A DNA stretch of 64,000 bases, from assembly GCA_026826555.1 (NCBI GenBank), contig JAKSZT010054568.1, positions 9,478,196 through 9,542,195 on the forward strand, in the 5' to 3' direction. Shown here piece by piece: positions 43,285-55,389 of this stretch (the first letter of the stretch is position 1; each line of letters starts with the position of its first letter). Source of the stretch: Tolypeutes matacus. Taxonomy: Eukaryota; Chordata; Mammalia; Cingulata; Chlamyphoridae. A model generated the notes under the pieces. It made no database searches and was not told the DNA's origin. It saw nothing but the letters and a program-made list of their open reading frames with translations. A program made the position numbers and the translations under genes.

Positions 43285-43430
43285 ATCTCCATGCCGCCGC
43301 TTCTCTGCTACAACATGGGACTAACAGGGCCTGCTTCACAGCGCTGTCGGGAGGAGTCCACGAGTTGAGACTTGTACAGCACTCAGTGCCTGACACATAG
43401 TAAGTGCTTTTGTATATTGGCAATTACGTA
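43285..43430 (+). repeat. MIR SINE, 3' half
   Basis: ggcctgcttcacagcgctgt, cagcactcagtgcctgacac, atagtaagtgcttttgtata. Confidence 0.65.
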
Positions 43431-43569
43431 GGACATGTGGTTTCTCTTCCCAGTCGATGGAATCTTTTAGTAACCATTTCTATTGAAGCTAAAAGTCAAG
43501 GTCATATTTGGATAGCAAATGAATTGGAGGAGGTGATTTTTTAACAGGAGGTGGTTCTCAAATGTTTTA

Positions 43570-43688
43570 TTTTATTTTATTATTTTATTTTATTTTTTTT
43601 TAATTTTACCGGGAGGTCCTGGGGATTGAACCCAGGTCCCTCCATATGGCAGACGGATGCCCAACCGTCTGAGCCACATCCGCCCCCG
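43570..43688 (-). mobile_element. DAS-type SINE, antisense, with 11-bp TSD
   Basis: caaatgtttta flanks it at 43559-43569 and 43689-43699. Plus-strand order: T-rich tail (ttttattttattattttatt), ccgggaggtcctggggattg, aacccaggtccctccatatg, gatgcccaaccgtctgagcc, acatccgcccccg. This is the monomeric tRNA-derived body in antisense. Confidence 0.92.
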
Positions 43689-43739
43689 CAAATGTTTTAG
43701 TGGGAATTTTGAGAGGTGCCTTGGGGTAGCATTAGCAGC

Positions 43740-43885
43740 TGCTCAGGTACGGGTTTTAGGTCTCGTCCCGGCTCTATCCTAGGTCACTGTATGGCCTGGG
43801 AGTCCCCTTCACTCTCACTGAGTCCTACCTTCTCCATCAGACATTACACGGGATGGGTTGGTTGACCTTGGAGGTCCTTGTTTGC
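43740..43885 (+). repeat. MIR SINE, diverged
   Basis: gtctcgtcccggctctatcc, gtcactgtatggcctgggag, accttctccatcagacatta follow MIR sense order. Confidence 0.5.
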
Positions 43886-44239
43886 TCTGAGGGCTCACAC
43901 TTGACCTTTCTCTGAAATGCGCACTACTGAAGGTGTGAAAGCAAATGGCATACAGCCCAAGAACCCATGCTCCAGGGCTGCTGCCGCACAGCCCACCTGC
44001 AGAGGGTGGCTTCCTGTTTGAGGACCTCCTGGGATGACCACAGATGTCCAGCTGCTCCTTCTGTGGTCAGTGTAGTAAGGCCCACCCTTAGCAGTCAAGA
44101 TCCCAAGGGAAGCTGAAGTCCTCACTGGCCAAACAAAAATCCTTATAGGGCAGTGTATTTTTGCAAAAAGGGGGCGCTATAAGAGCACCTGCGAGTTCCT
44201 GAGTACTCCCACCTCAGCCACTCGCAAAGGGGAGAAAAC
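43886..44239. other. Single-copy stretch, nothing recognised
   Basis: No coding or repeat signature recognised. Confidence 0.35.
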
Positions 44240-44505
44240 AGCTGCTAGCTACTAGAAGCCTAATGGGTGCAACCACTGTGCTAGACCTTTAACAGATATT
44301 CCCGGTTCTCACAGCAGCCATAAGAGGTTGGGGTTGTCTTCCCTAGTTACAGATGTGGAACTTAAGGCTCAGAGAGGGAAAGTACCTTTCCAAGGACGCT
44401 TAAAAAGCAAATGCCAGAATTTGGACAGTGGTCTTTCTGGTTTAAAATCCATAGCTCTGGTCACTCCAGCATGTCGCTGTGCACCCCACCTTACCCAGTC
44501 CTTGG
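44240..44505 (-). repeat. MIR SINE, antisense
   Basis: caaccactgtgctagacctt, cctagttacagatgtggaac, ttaaggctcagagagggaaa, tttaaaatccatagctctgg follow the antisense MIR order, near full length. Confidence 0.75.
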
Positions 44506-44594
44506 CAATGAGGATAAGGCCCAGTGGTGTATGACTGTGTGACAGTCCACCCCCGCAATGGCAGAATGAGTCTGGGGGCCAAGCCCATTCTCTT

Positions 44595-44745
44595 GGGGAA
44601 CTCATCGAGGACCTTCATTGGAGCCCCTGGCTGACAGCCTTCCCTAAGGAATTTGGACTTGTGCACTCCAAAGTTGTGAGAGACAACTCTATAAATCTCA
44701 CACTATTCACTGGCATCTCCTGTCGGTTCTGCTGCCTCTAACGTG
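44595..44745 (+). repeat. LTR 3' fragment, subfamily 2
   Basis: gaactcatcgaggaccttca, ggaatttggacttgtgcact, ctctataaatctcacactat, ctgtcggttctgctgcctct parallel 28566-28720. The 5' part is missing. Confidence 0.7.
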
Positions 44746-46285
44746 CAGGAATAGCAGCTATGCAGCACAGTCAGGGCCCCCAGAGCTGAGAAAAACCCCT
44801 GAGGAAGACACAGATCTGGAAGAAGGCTCTCTCACCTGAGGCTGAGAAACTGACTCATAGGAAAGGAAGCAGCTATGGCCCAGTGGATGCTGTAGAAGTT
44901 CACTGGAGAGCCATGCCAGGGGAACTCACCGAGAAGCTGCCCACAGGGAGGAGCTGTACCTCGGGACTGGCCGGAAGCCCTAAGAGGGGGGATCCCACAG
45001 AGAGGCTCTCCACGCTGCTGATCACCAAGCTCTGCTGTCTGCTGGTACTGTAGGAGCCATGGAACTGGGGGAGCCAGAGGTTTGGCAGAAGACTCAGGGA
45101 AACCCACTGGAACCCCAAGAGGAGCCCTGGCCCCTCCAATCCCCTTCCCTGACACATTGAACATTGTGCCAGCTGGCAAAGGTGAACTATTTCAGGTTCA
45201 AGCTTAGAGTCACAGAGCAGGGTGGCCCTGGAGCTGAGAGACAATAAATGGATAACTGGCACTCAACCCAAACGCCACTCATTCACAGAATGGATTATCT
45301 CCATGAAGATGAAAGAATTCCAAATCCATGACAAGTAGGCCTGCCATGTGGAATGACTCGGTCACCTGATGCTGCAGACAGGAGAAGGAAGTAGATGGGA
45401 CCATGGAAAGGGAGTAGTTGCCCTGAGTTAGTGGAACTGGCCTGATTCCTGATTCCTGCGTTGGCGGGTGAGTTCACAGGTGCTCATGATCATTTCACAT
45501 CAGATCACATCTGTAAACAAAACAGAGGCCCAGTGCATGGACCAGTGCTGATTGTTTCATGAGAAGTAGAATATGGCCAACCCAGCTCTACGTATGTGAG
45601 GCACCAAAAATGGTTAAAAAGATAAAAGTAAATTTTAGAAATTAAAAAAATAGAGTCCAAGAAGTTTCACATCATTACCTTACTCTCCTGGTATCCTATC
45701 TCACAGCTCATCACGTAACGGCAAAGAAATTTTTTAAATATTGAAAATGGATGTCACAATTTCTCTGGTATTTCGGGCTTACTAGCATTCTGTGGCAGGG
45801 AGGTGTCTTCTGGCACATGGAGGAACTGGGCCATGCAGAATGCCAATGGCGTTCCTTTGAGAAACACGGAAGACAACCCGTTGTATATAGGGACAGGTGA
45901 GGTCCCTGAGGAGGAGCTAGCTTGCCAAGTCACCCGGGCAAGTCCACGTGCCATCATGGCACAGGCTTTACCGGAGCTGGTCTGAACCTCCCGTCTTCTT
46001 TCTCCCTGAATCGGGAACATTGCCTGAGGGAAGCTCAGGATGGCTGATGCAGGCCAGACCTTCACCCACTTGGCCGTGTCAGCGTTGCCAGCCTTCTCAT
46101 GCTGCCTCCAAGCTGGACTTTCCAAACCATGAAGAATGGGAATTTCACATGGTAACTTATGAAAGTGTCTTGCGGTTTGTCAGTTAAGTGTCCCCAGGAC
46201 TTTTCCTTCTTCCACAGCTGTCTTTCATTCGAATGCTTGAAGAAATACCTTCCTTCCGATTTTATCGCTATTCCATTCCTCTCAC
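44746..46285. other. Single-copy stretch, nothing firmly recognised
   Basis: 44832-45262 has overlapping minus-strand frames of 115 and 120 codons and 45754-46125 one of 123 codons; none shows a recognised domain. The adjacency to an LTR 3' end invites a search for ERV internal sequence, but I see no primer-binding site after it. Confidence 0.3.
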
Positions 46286-46390
46286 CACACTTGTGATGAT
46301 TTCTGTACATAAATTGAAAGTTCTCGATTTCATTTTTTCACTGAAATGCACACATTAAACTATTTCTTTATAACACCAAGAAGAATTGTT
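46286..46390 (+). repeat. Copy A of an unidentified ~90-bp repeated segment
   Basis: tgtacataaattgaaagttc, cattttttcactgaaatgca, ctatttctttataacaccaa aligns with 47400-47490. Confidence 0.5.
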
Positions 46391-47170
46391 TTTGCAATTG
46401 TTCTTAACAGGTTGTTTTGCCTGAGGAGTCAGTTTTCATTTGGCTGAGACTCGCAAATCACCAGTAGCTTTCACACAGGGCTGAGGAGTTTTAGTTTCAC
46501 TGGAGTGTGGCCCCGGGAAGAGTTATGATCTAGAAAATACGGCCGTGTTTCTAGACAGCACCGAGCAGGATTTCCTACAGCTGCCTACAAATCGATAATG
46601 ATCTTCACGACCCCAAAGAGTTTTACTACAAAAAGCCTTTGTTAGGAAAACTAGGTTCTGATGGACAGTGTGCTCCAAATGATTTGAGTTTACTTCAGGA
46701 ATAAAAGAAATGACTAAAATCATTTAAAAATTGCCACCGTAGTATGACCTGTTATGTTCTGACATTATCACTCGAGTGTGTATCTGTCTTACCAGTCTGC
46801 TATATTCCTTGCTGGTAAACACTGATCTGGACCATGGAAACTGCCATGATTAGTATTAAAGCAGCAGCCAATCAGATCTGCTGTTGTATGACTCAGATCT
46901 AATTCCAAACTCAATTGTATATTCGGTGCAGCCAGATCTTGTTTGATGTCACTGGAGCATGAAATGCAGGCAGCGCAGGACCAGCCCACAGCCCTCAGGC
47001 ACCAGTGGTCACTGCTCTGGATCCAGGAGCCTGTCTGGCTTCCGTTGTAGCTTATCGCAAATACTTCTGCCAAACCACAGTATTTTAGAGCTGTAAGAGA
47101 CTCAAACTCCTTCCAACTGGGAAAATTTATTTGTCAGAGTTGGAGGGTCTACCAAGATTTTCCAAATGAA
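46391..47170. other. AT-rich single-copy stretch
   Basis: Repeat-free as far as I can see; 46390-46780 has a noncoding, possibly conserved look. A 13-C run follows at 47171-47183. Confidence 0.3.
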
Positions 47171-47183
47171 CCCCCCCCCCCCC
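47171..47183. repeat. Poly(C) run, 13 nt
   Basis: Thirteen consecutive C. Confidence 0.95.
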
Positions 47184-47399
47184 ATGTGGATGGGGAAGTG
47201 GAGGATAGTTCCCTTGTATGCAGAGTGAGATAATGGAGGAGTCAGAAGTGGAAGACAAATTGGTCTCGTGGAATTACAGAGCCAGCCTTAGAAAAGCCCT
47301 GTTGGTCACTTGGTAAACGCCCAGCTGTCCTGTGCTTTTGTATGCCCATTCCAAATCTCTATTAAGATCCCATTCTTCCCCAGAGAGCTGCAGTGGTGA

Positions 47400-47490
47400 G
47401 GATCTCTGTGTATAAATTGAAGAGTTTTAAAAATTCATTTTCCTTTACTAAAATGCACAAAGTCCTTGTTTATTATACCAGAAAGAAATA
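47400..47490 (+). repeat. Copy B of an unidentified ~90-bp repeated segment
   Basis: tgtgtataaattgaagagtt, cattttcctttactaaaatg, gtttattataccagaaagaa parallels 46286-46390 in the same orientation. Confidence 0.5.
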
Positions 47491-48355
47491 AGAAAGATCT
47501 CTGAGCAAGTAGGAAAATCCATTACACCCATGCTCATTTTTCAATGGACATACTCCAGGCCCCACATGAAGCCTAACAATACGTTATTTAAACACATTTT
47601 TTAAAACTAAGCAGATCATCCAAGGAGAAGCAGAACACTAGAAGCAAGAGCTGACAGTTGGAAATCTTACTAAAAATCTTACTTTCCTGAGACAAGAAAA
47701 TTAAAAGGAGAGAAGTGAATTTAAGAAACTCAAGTTTGGAGCCAGGTAGCGGTGAGGCACGCCTCCGTTTTGGGCAGGGTGTGGGAGAAGTTGTCTCAAT
47801 TATCTGGACTTCAGCTTACTAGAATGGATGCCACTCAGGATGATTACCAGTGAGCTCATCTCCATCTCCTGACCCTACCTAGAGCAGCGTGCTTTGCCCA
47901 ACAGAGGCCAAGACCATCCATGAAACTGAACCAGATAACCATGTAAAAGTGTTCATAAAAGATAGAGTAGCTCTTCCATCTCCCGTTCTAAGAGGCTGGT
48001 TCTCTCCCCCAAATCAAATTTGGTGGAACCAGGGAGGGAAAACAGGGAGAACTATGAGAAACAACAGATGATGGGGATGGTGGCCATTTTGACCTTGGGT
48101 ATGTGATGGGTTGGGACTTGGCCAGGGTAGGAACTCCACTGCCTCCAGCACCATCTTCTGGTCCTCTTCTCCCACTCAGCTCTCACAGTGCTGGCAGCCA
48201 TACCTACACCTCCTAGCCATTTGGAAGAGTCCTCTTTGGGGAATCTGACCAGCCCAAGAAAAAAAATCTAGGGGCACTGACACCAAGGATTCCTGCACCA
48301 CAAAAGCTCAAGAGATCACACTAAGTGCAGCCCAGAGTGGACAAGTCTCACATTC
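47491..48355. other. Single-copy stretch, nothing recognised
   Basis: No coding or repeat signature recognised. Confidence 0.35.
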
Positions 48356-48360
48356 CCCTT

Positions 48361-48440
48361 ACACACACACACACACACACACTCATACACATATCACATA
48401 CACACACATACACACACACCCACTCATACACACGTACACA
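48361..48440. repeat. CA-rich microsatellite, compound
   Basis: A pure (AC)n block at 48361-48382 followed by interrupted catacacaca units to 48440. Confidence 0.9.
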
Positions 48441-49429
48441 GAGCCACCAAGGCATCTTCTAGTGTCCCATTCTTAAATATGAATGCATAGCTGAATGTCA
48501 CCATAGCCTTGCCCAAGTCAGCTTTGATGAGCTTTCAACATTTTGATCAGCAGTTGCCTTCTTCTGGCCAAGTCAGACTTACATAGCAAAGAAACATTTA
48601 AGCCCCCAACTGGCCAAAACTTACAAGTGAAATATTTCTGGGCATAAGTCTGAAGGTGGGAGCCCTTTTCTCAGACCCGGTCCCAGCCAAGATCCTCTGC
48701 GTCTTCAAGGGACCCTCCTAGAGCTGTGCCTTTGAGCAATCTCTTCCATCTTTGAAGAAGTAACTAATAATTTGTAAAGCAACTGGTGACTATTGGAAGG
48801 GTGGCAAGTGGGGAGAACTATCCCCAGTCTCCCCCAACTCATCACATTCAGCCCTAACAGAGGACAGACTGATTCCCTTGAGCCCACTGACCACACGCTA
48901 TCTTGGGCCTGTTTATTTCTGGTGTCCATCGCGAGCTCTGCCTGAGTGATGATGAGCTCCTGTTCCTACTCGGGACTCTTCAAACGTCCGGCGCTCTCTA
49001 GAAGAGAGGAGAGGCTAGGTCACCCCTGGCCTCTTATTCCACTCCCACAGTTTGACCTCAGGTTGGCAGAGGATTTCTCCAGGGGGCTCTCCCTCCTCCC
49101 CTTGCTTCTGCTTTCCCCACGTGTCCAGCCAGACCTGTCTCATAAACATCTGAAACAGAACTGGTCGGGTTGCAAATGTCTTCTCCGGCTGGAGATCTTT
49201 CTTGGACAAGGCTTGGTGTGGTCACTAAGGACTGAGAGCGTGAGATAGGCCACAGATGGTGGTTCATGAGCATGACAAGGCCCAGGCTTTAGGATAGCGG
49301 GTTTGACAGCAGAAAAAGCTTAGGTGCAAAGGGGATTTTCTTTGCTTGTCATCTTGAAAATCCTAACCGTAACTGTAGCAAGTCAGCATGGCTCCATACG
49401 GGGTGTATGAATTAGAAGCTGGGGAGTCT
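48441..49429. other. Single-copy stretch, nothing recognised
   Basis: No coding or repeat signature recognised. The longest frame is 100 codons. Confidence 0.35.
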
Positions 49430-49512
49430 GTCCCCATGTGGGACCAGGGAGCTGTGTGGCCTTGGACAAGTCCCATCCTCTTTGAGATTCCTTTTCCTCA
49501 TTGATGGCATTC
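49430..49512 (+). repeat. MIR SINE, central fragment
   Basis: gctgtgtggccttggacaag, gagattccttttcctcattg. Confidence 0.6.
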
Positions 49513-50528
49513 AAGTCTTTCCTCCTAGCATTCTCTCCCTCTAAGGAGAGTCCTGGAGAAAGCTCAAGTCTAGGCAGAGCGGCCACCTGGAAGGCTGGCC
49601 ACAGGCGTTTGCCTGAGCTCCCCTTGGTAATCTGTAACAATGTAGTTCTCCTTTTATTCTTTCTAAGAATCCTAATGGACCATCAAGTATCACATCAGGA
49701 CCACTGGAACATCCGTAAACGAGCTGTCTTTAATCTTCCTCCATCCTTAAGTCTTGCTCATTTCGGGTCAGCTGAAATTGCATCCTCTGCTGTGGTTGGC
49801 AGCACATCCATGGTGGTTTTGTCTCCTGGTTTCGATTTAGGGTCTGCTCTCCTCTAATCGCCAGTTGCCCGGATGTGCTCTAATAACTGCTGTCTCCCCG
49901 TTTCTGAGTTCGGGTACTCCCTCTGCCCCTGGGCTTGAAGCCCCCGCCGTGGTAGCAGAGCCACTTCCGCCTTGATTATGAGCTGTCTTTCAACCACGAA
50001 TAAAGGCAAAAGGCACTTAGCTGCGTGTAAACACGGAGCCACAGCATTGCTTTCTCCTGTCCTGGAGAAGGCCTGGGCTTGTCCTGGTAAAGGGTGAGTC
50101 TCTGGGTGCTGCCTGCGATGGGTTCCCTGTCCCGTGACCAGCTGAATCGCACAGCCCACCCAGCATTCCTCAGAGAGGGGCTATGCAAGGTCAGCGGGGG
50201 ACTGCTCAGCCCAGGCCCCGGCCGTGGGCCGTCTTCTCTGCAGGCCAGAACACTCCCTCACACCCAGGGACATGGCGCCATGCTGGCGCCTGGGCGCTGG
50301 CTGTCGGCTGTCACTTACAGCATTTGGGTGAGGCCCTCGGGTCCACTTCCGTCTTCAGTATCTGCTGCCCTCTGAGGGAAACAGACTAGTGTGTTCGTTT
50401 GTTTGTTTGTTTTTGGAAAGGTAAACATCCAGGCTATTTTCTTTCCTGAACTGGCCTTTAAGGCTTAATTCGGTTAATTGCTCAGAGCAATCTGCTTAAC
50501 CCCGGCGTGACAGGCTCCTTCTGACGCA
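49513..50528. other. Single-copy stretch with a (GTTT)n run
   Basis: (gttt)n at 50393-50417. Otherwise unrecognised; frames up to 118 codons without a domain. Confidence 0.35.
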
Positions 50529-50545
50529 CCCCCCCCCCCCCCCCC
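50529..50545. repeat. Poly(C) run, 17 nt
   Basis: Seventeen consecutive C. Confidence 0.95.
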
Positions 50546-51484
50546 ACACCCTCTGAGGTGCACAGGGCTCAGCCACAAAGCGTGGGTCTTAGAGCTGAAG
50601 GAACCTGAGGGTCTTCCAGCCCAAGTCCCCAAGTGCCTAAGGCCCAAGCAGCACAGAATAGTCACCTCTCGCTGAGACTCCCGAAAGCCACTGCAAGGGC
50701 TCCTTTATCTTACCGGAGCTTACTGCATGTCTGTGTACAGATCAAACAGGGGCAAAACAAGTAAGAAGCAGAGTGGCCCAGTCGGAGATCTCCAGAAGCA
50801 GATGCTGAGCTGGGGTCTGGACTGCAATAGGTTACTACTGCTCAACACCTGCGAAGGGAAGGAAGCAAGACCCGGCAGCAGGAGAAGTTGAACTGGGATG
50901 CCGCCGGCAGAGCCTCCACCCTCTCCCCTAGGAGATCTCCGGAAAGAATATCGCCCACCAGAACGTCCCACGTTGGGGCAAAATGGCTGGACACCTATAG
51001 CCCTCTCGTCCTGCTCAGTGACCTGAGGTCACTGCTCCCCCAAAAGGCATGACTTGGAACTGGCAGACCCTAGAGTCTCTGAGCACTGAGGTTGTCCTGA
51101 TGGCAGATGCAGCAAGTCCTTCCTTGAAGGAGGACCTGGGTGGCACTTCCCAGGTCTCCCTCTGGTAGGGATGTGGAAACAGCTCCCAGCCCTCCGGTCA
51201 TCACGTCACTGACTTACGGCTCTTGCTAAATCCTCTAATGGGCGTCCCAGGATAGGGAGCAGTGATTCTTCCCTCTCCCTCAGACTAGGCATTCAGGGCC
51301 TGATGGAGGAGGCAGGTTAGGACAGCACCCCTCCCCTGGCCTTGGCTCTAGGGGGCACGTTGTGTCTGCCAGCATCTGAAGCTGGGGTGCTACTCCGTCC
51401 TCTGGGCCAAGAACTGGGAGCAGTTCCTCCCAACACAAGACTGGGTGCATCCCTGCAGTTCAGCTCAAGTCTCTGCAGCTAACA
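50546..51484. other. Single-copy stretch, nothing recognised
   Basis: No coding or repeat signature recognised. Confidence 0.35.
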
Positions 51485-51960
51485 GCCAATTTTGCGATGA
51501 TGGTATAAGGAGGCAAATTTCTCTGCTTTAATTAGATGTGACTCTTGGAAAATGCAGTTGGAAATGAGCACGTTTTCAATATCTACGAGTAGGCATTGTG
51601 TGATATGGAACGGATGACATTTGCTTTCCTTAGACTTCTGCAAAAATGTTTATTTTTACAAAGAGAGTCCATCAAACTGCAAATTAGCATGCACACATCC
51701 CTTCCTGTTCTCTCCCCCCATCTGGCTTACTCGCAGAAATTATACTTCTTCTCAGCTTGCCCAAACTGTTAGCACACAACTCAGCTCCCATTTGCTTGGT
51801 GTCAGTTTACTATTGCATTAATTAGACAATTAGAGAAGGGCCAGAGAAGACTCTTAGTTAAAGTATTTTAAATGGGAGTCAATGGCTCTTCATTTTTAAA
51901 TAATTTGTTTGTTTTTGCCTTAGCACAGAATTTTAGTCTCAGAAGCTACTAATGAATTGA
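51485..51960. promoter_or_regulatory. Candidate conserved noncoding element
   Basis: Repeat-free, AT-rich, with clustered homeodomain cores: ctgctttaattagatg (about 51523), gcaaattagcatgc (about 51680), ttaattag (51818-51825) plus caattag, and actaatgaattgattc near 51950. Not coding. Regulatory function is inferred from composition only. Confidence 0.3.
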
Positions 51961-52179
51961 TTCACTGAGATTAAAGAATTTCCATGGCATCAGAACTCCA
52001 GGAAATGTGTCTGACCCTCCTACGGTGACCGTGTGCTTGAAGGAAGCAGAGTCACTCCTAGCTTTGATTACAACATGGAAAGAGGCAGATGAAAAGTGGC
52101 AAATGCAGTAGATGGGTGAGCAGGCAGCTCTCCCGGGCACCCACTCTGAAGCACCCGCCAGGCCTCAGCCACGTCTCGG
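51961..52179. other. Single-copy stretch, nothing recognised
   Basis: No coding or repeat signature recognised. Confidence 0.35.
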
Positions 52180-52300
52180 GGTCTGGGGGACTCTGTTTCA
52201 GCCCATCATTGTCTGCTGTGACACTAAGCCTCAGTTTCCTCACCTGGGAAAGGTGGTGATTATGCCCAACTCTCAGTCAGGCTACACTGGCGTAGAACAT
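52180..52300 (+). repeat. MIR SINE, 3' half
   Basis: tgctgtgacactaagcctca, gtttcctcacctgggaaagg, tgatcatatgcc-like tail (gtggtgattatgcccaactc). Confidence 0.6.
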
Positions 52301-53099
52301 TCCAACGGACTGGAACAATCCGAACATGCCATGGAACTTTAATAAACAGGCTGTTTTTATCCGAATGCTTGGCACCCTGGGGACTATTATATTTAGTAAT
52401 GATAATTAAACTATTCCATGTGTCTGCTGCTCTCATAATATCATGAAACACTCACGCTGGAACCCATTACAGCCAGTCTAGTCTAATAGCTTCATTTTAT
52501 AAATGCTCACGGGGTTTGGCGGACTTGGAAACACGCAGGCTCCTGACCCCCAGCCATTGCTCCGTCACGGAGGCACCCAGGCATCAGGGACTCCTCAGGT
52601 GTGTACATATCCGCGGAAGGGTTTCCTCAGGTTGGGGGCCTGGGCCTAGCACCCTGCGGCCACGTGGATCGTCTCCGGCTTGAATATCCCCAAAAACAAA
52701 CGTGGCAGAATTCAGGCTTCCTCTCAACCCCAGGGTTTTTAGATGAAGGGGGCTGAGCTGAAGGCTTTCCTGGCGTGAGTGGACACTGACCTCAGGCTTC
52801 TTCTTTATTTTTCTTTTTTATGTTTTCTTTTTGGGGGTGGGGGGCTTTTTTCTTAATGTCAGCTCGTGACCCTGCCCTGTCATTGCCGGGGAGTTGTCCA
52901 CTCACCAAGCACGGCAGAGACTGTGCCCAAAGTGGAAACTCCCATCAGCCACATGGGGCCACGCAGGCCCGGCCAGTGCCTGTCGGATGGTCCCTGGTGG
53001 AGAGAACAGCCCTTCTTCTCCGCTTCTAATACCTCCACGCAGCCCCTCCTTTTCTCTGTTGTGGGGGCATCAACCATGTGAAGCCCGCAGAGAAAGTGG
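52301..53099. other. Single-copy stretch with T/G-rich low complexity
   Basis: 52800-52855 is a T-rich then G-rich simple tract. No gene recognised. Confidence 0.35.
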
Positions 53100-53345
53100 G
53101 ATGTGAGAGACACAACTTCTATAACAAGAGTGGGTACGGTGGGAATAAATGAAAAAAGGAATGTATTCCCGGGGGCACAGTAATCAAGCCAGAATTATTA
53201 TTTGTAAATTGAAAGTTCACCCTTCTTTGGGGATCTTAGGACCAGGAATGACTCAGTCCAAGTTGTATTGTTTTAAATTTTAATGTTTCGTGTTTTAATC
53301 TAGTCTTCTGGCCGGAGTCTCACCAAAGCCCAGGGTCTGCTGTGT
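53100..53345. other. AT-rich repeat-free block, possible noncoding element
   Basis: gccagaattattatttgtaa, attgttttaaattttaatgt; no coding or repeat signature. Conservation not testable here. Confidence 0.25.
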
Positions 53346-54399
53346 CAAAAAGAGGGTGGGAAAATACGGTGGTTTGGCATTTGCTAGCTGGTCGGTGCTT
53401 GGGGCCCAGGAGGCAGGAGTTTTGCCGCAGGAGATCAGTTCGGAACGTCTTGACGTCCTAAAGCCAATTCAGTCCAGGCTGGGCCTGGCAGCCCCTCCTG
53501 AGGCATCGGCAGAGAACGCTGGGTGCCTGGAGGTCAGTCTGAGGGTCCTGCAAGGCCCTGAGTCCGTGATGCTCCCAGATGTCAACCTCTCCCACTTCCG
53601 AGTTCCAGGTTCCAGCCAGCCCTGCTCTCGTGGCCCCCTCCTCTATCGCCTGGGCCCTCTGCCCCTTCCTGGGCCCACTGCTGGCCGCAGGCCCTCTGTC
53701 CTCACCCTCTGTCCCCCTCCCTCTCCTCCCCTTCCCTCTGCCCCCTCCCAGCCTCCCTTCCCACTTTCTCTTTCTCTCTGGTGTAGCCACAGGGGAGGGG
53801 GGCCTCTGAGCAAGGCCCCCTTTCTCCCAGCTGGAGGTCGCCCAGGGGGCAGTGCCGTGTCCACCTGTTTGCACCTCAGCCCGCCCTCCGCCCACTGGGA
53901 TCTGGAGGGCAGTGGCTGTCCACCCCTCTAGGCAGATTTAGTCCTAGTATCGGGAAATATGATTCCCCAACCTGCGACTGCTCAAATCGTCGCCCCCTTC
54001 CCAAAAGAGAAGAGCTGTGCTGCAGGGTCCCGGCGCCAGGGGCCTGCTCCCTGGAGAGCGCGGCCGGCAGCCCCTTTCCCTTCTGGCCTCAGTTCCCAGC
54101 TGGGAGCCTAAAGGGTTACTCACCATTTCCTAGCCTCTACCCCTCTAGGCTCTGGGTTTCTGAGATGGGGGGTGGGGGAGCCACATTCCTGGGGAGTGAC
54201 ACAATTCCAAACAGGAGATCAAACGGGCTCAGCCCAGGGAGGCCCGGGGAGCTCGGGGCGTCTGGGGCGGGTAATGAGCCGCTCCTTCCACGGCCACCTT
54301 CCTCTCCTGGGGCGGGCGAGCACTGCAGGCCGAGCAGAGCGAGGCCCCAGAGCCAGCGGCGGAAGATGGAGTACAGAGGGAAGACGGAGGGCCCAGGGA
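53346..54399. other. GC-rich single-copy stretch
   Basis: 53640-53780 is strongly pyrimidine-rich (ccccctccctctcctcccct), which creates long Pro/Ser/Leu frames (191 codons at 53356-53931). I treat these as compositional, not genic. Confidence 0.35.
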
Positions 54400-54790
54400 C
54401 TCTGAGGTCTTGTATTGAACTTTCTGTTAGACGCAAAGTTTAAACATGTTAACAAAAAGCAGGCCGCTCCGGGCTTCTCGGCCCCAGTGTGAGAATGGCC
54501 CTTGCGGGTACCTCTTAAAGTATTTGATGAGAGCCTAAAAGGCTGACAGGCTAACACTTCACTTCCTTCCAATTAGGGGCCTTTAACATCAAAGGGCCAG
54601 GCCCCCCTCAGCCAGGGCTTACTTGAATGAATTAGGGGAGAGAAAGAGTCCAGGAGCTGCTTCCTTCACTCCCTCGCAGAGGCAGAGGCGCAGTGCTCCG
54701 TGCACTTTAATAAGATGCTGGAGGTCAAAAGGGTCAGGTCCCTGACTGGGAGCCCCGGGAACTGCCAGAGTGTTTCAATATGTGTGGTGT
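54400..54790. promoter_or_regulatory. Candidate conserved noncoding element with DR3 motif
   Basis: Repeat-free. It includes aggtca at 54722-54727, spacer aaa, gggtca at 54731-54736: a perfect direct repeat of nuclear-receptor half-sites spaced by three (the spacing preferred by vitamin D receptor/RXR). Nearby gaatgaattagggg and cacttttaataag-like stretches are homeodomain-like. Function is inference. Confidence 0.3.
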
Positions 54791-55389
54791 TTGTCAGGCA
54801 ATCCAGCCACCAAAGCTTCCCCCTGCGGCCCCGTCTTTCTTTCCGGGAGCCTTCCGGAGATGGAGCCCTCGGGCAGTCCCACTCTGGTGTTTGCAGCCTG
54901 GGTGACGAGGAGCCAGAGTCCCAAGTCCTGGCCTTTTCCCGAGAGCCCGGGCCAGAGATCCTGGAGCCAAAGGTGCTGGAAACAGCCTTATCGGGCTCTC
55001 AGGAGCCCTTCCGTCCGCTTCCGAGGCTTATGGTCAAGGCCCAGCAGCCACTGAGGGTGCGGGATTCTCTGCCACTGAGCTGGCTCCTGGCTTCAACCAG
55101 AGAGAGGACGCTATTCTGTAAGCACGTAGAGCCGGAAGAGAAAATAAAGCACTTGTAGTGCTTTCGTTTAATCTCAACCTGAATCTCTTCTGCGGCGATC
55201 CCTGCCAGTGGTTTCTCAACTCCTGCTGGCGCGTTCCAGAGGTGGGTCCCTCCTACCCAGAAAGGCCTCCCTGTGCCACACCGAGCAGCCCTGGCTGTCA
55301 GGAAGGGCACCCCTCTGTTCAGCCAGAAAGCACCTTCTGGAAATGCCCACTCACCAAGCTTTGTCCTGCTTCAAGCAGCTGAAGGAAAC
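54791..55389. other. Single-copy stretch, nothing recognised
   Basis: A 152-codon plus-strand frame (54700-55158) has no recognised domain; I do not call it a gene. Confidence 0.35.

Noticed and set aside
44746..45300. Internal retroviral region downstream of an LTR fragment
   Set aside because: No primer-binding site or recognisable gag/pol-like reading frame follows, so no provirus is called.
53356..53931. 191-codon open frame and a 145-codon antisense frame
   Set aside because: Produced by a pyrimidine-rich tract (Pro/Ser/Leu on one strand, Arg/Gly on the other).
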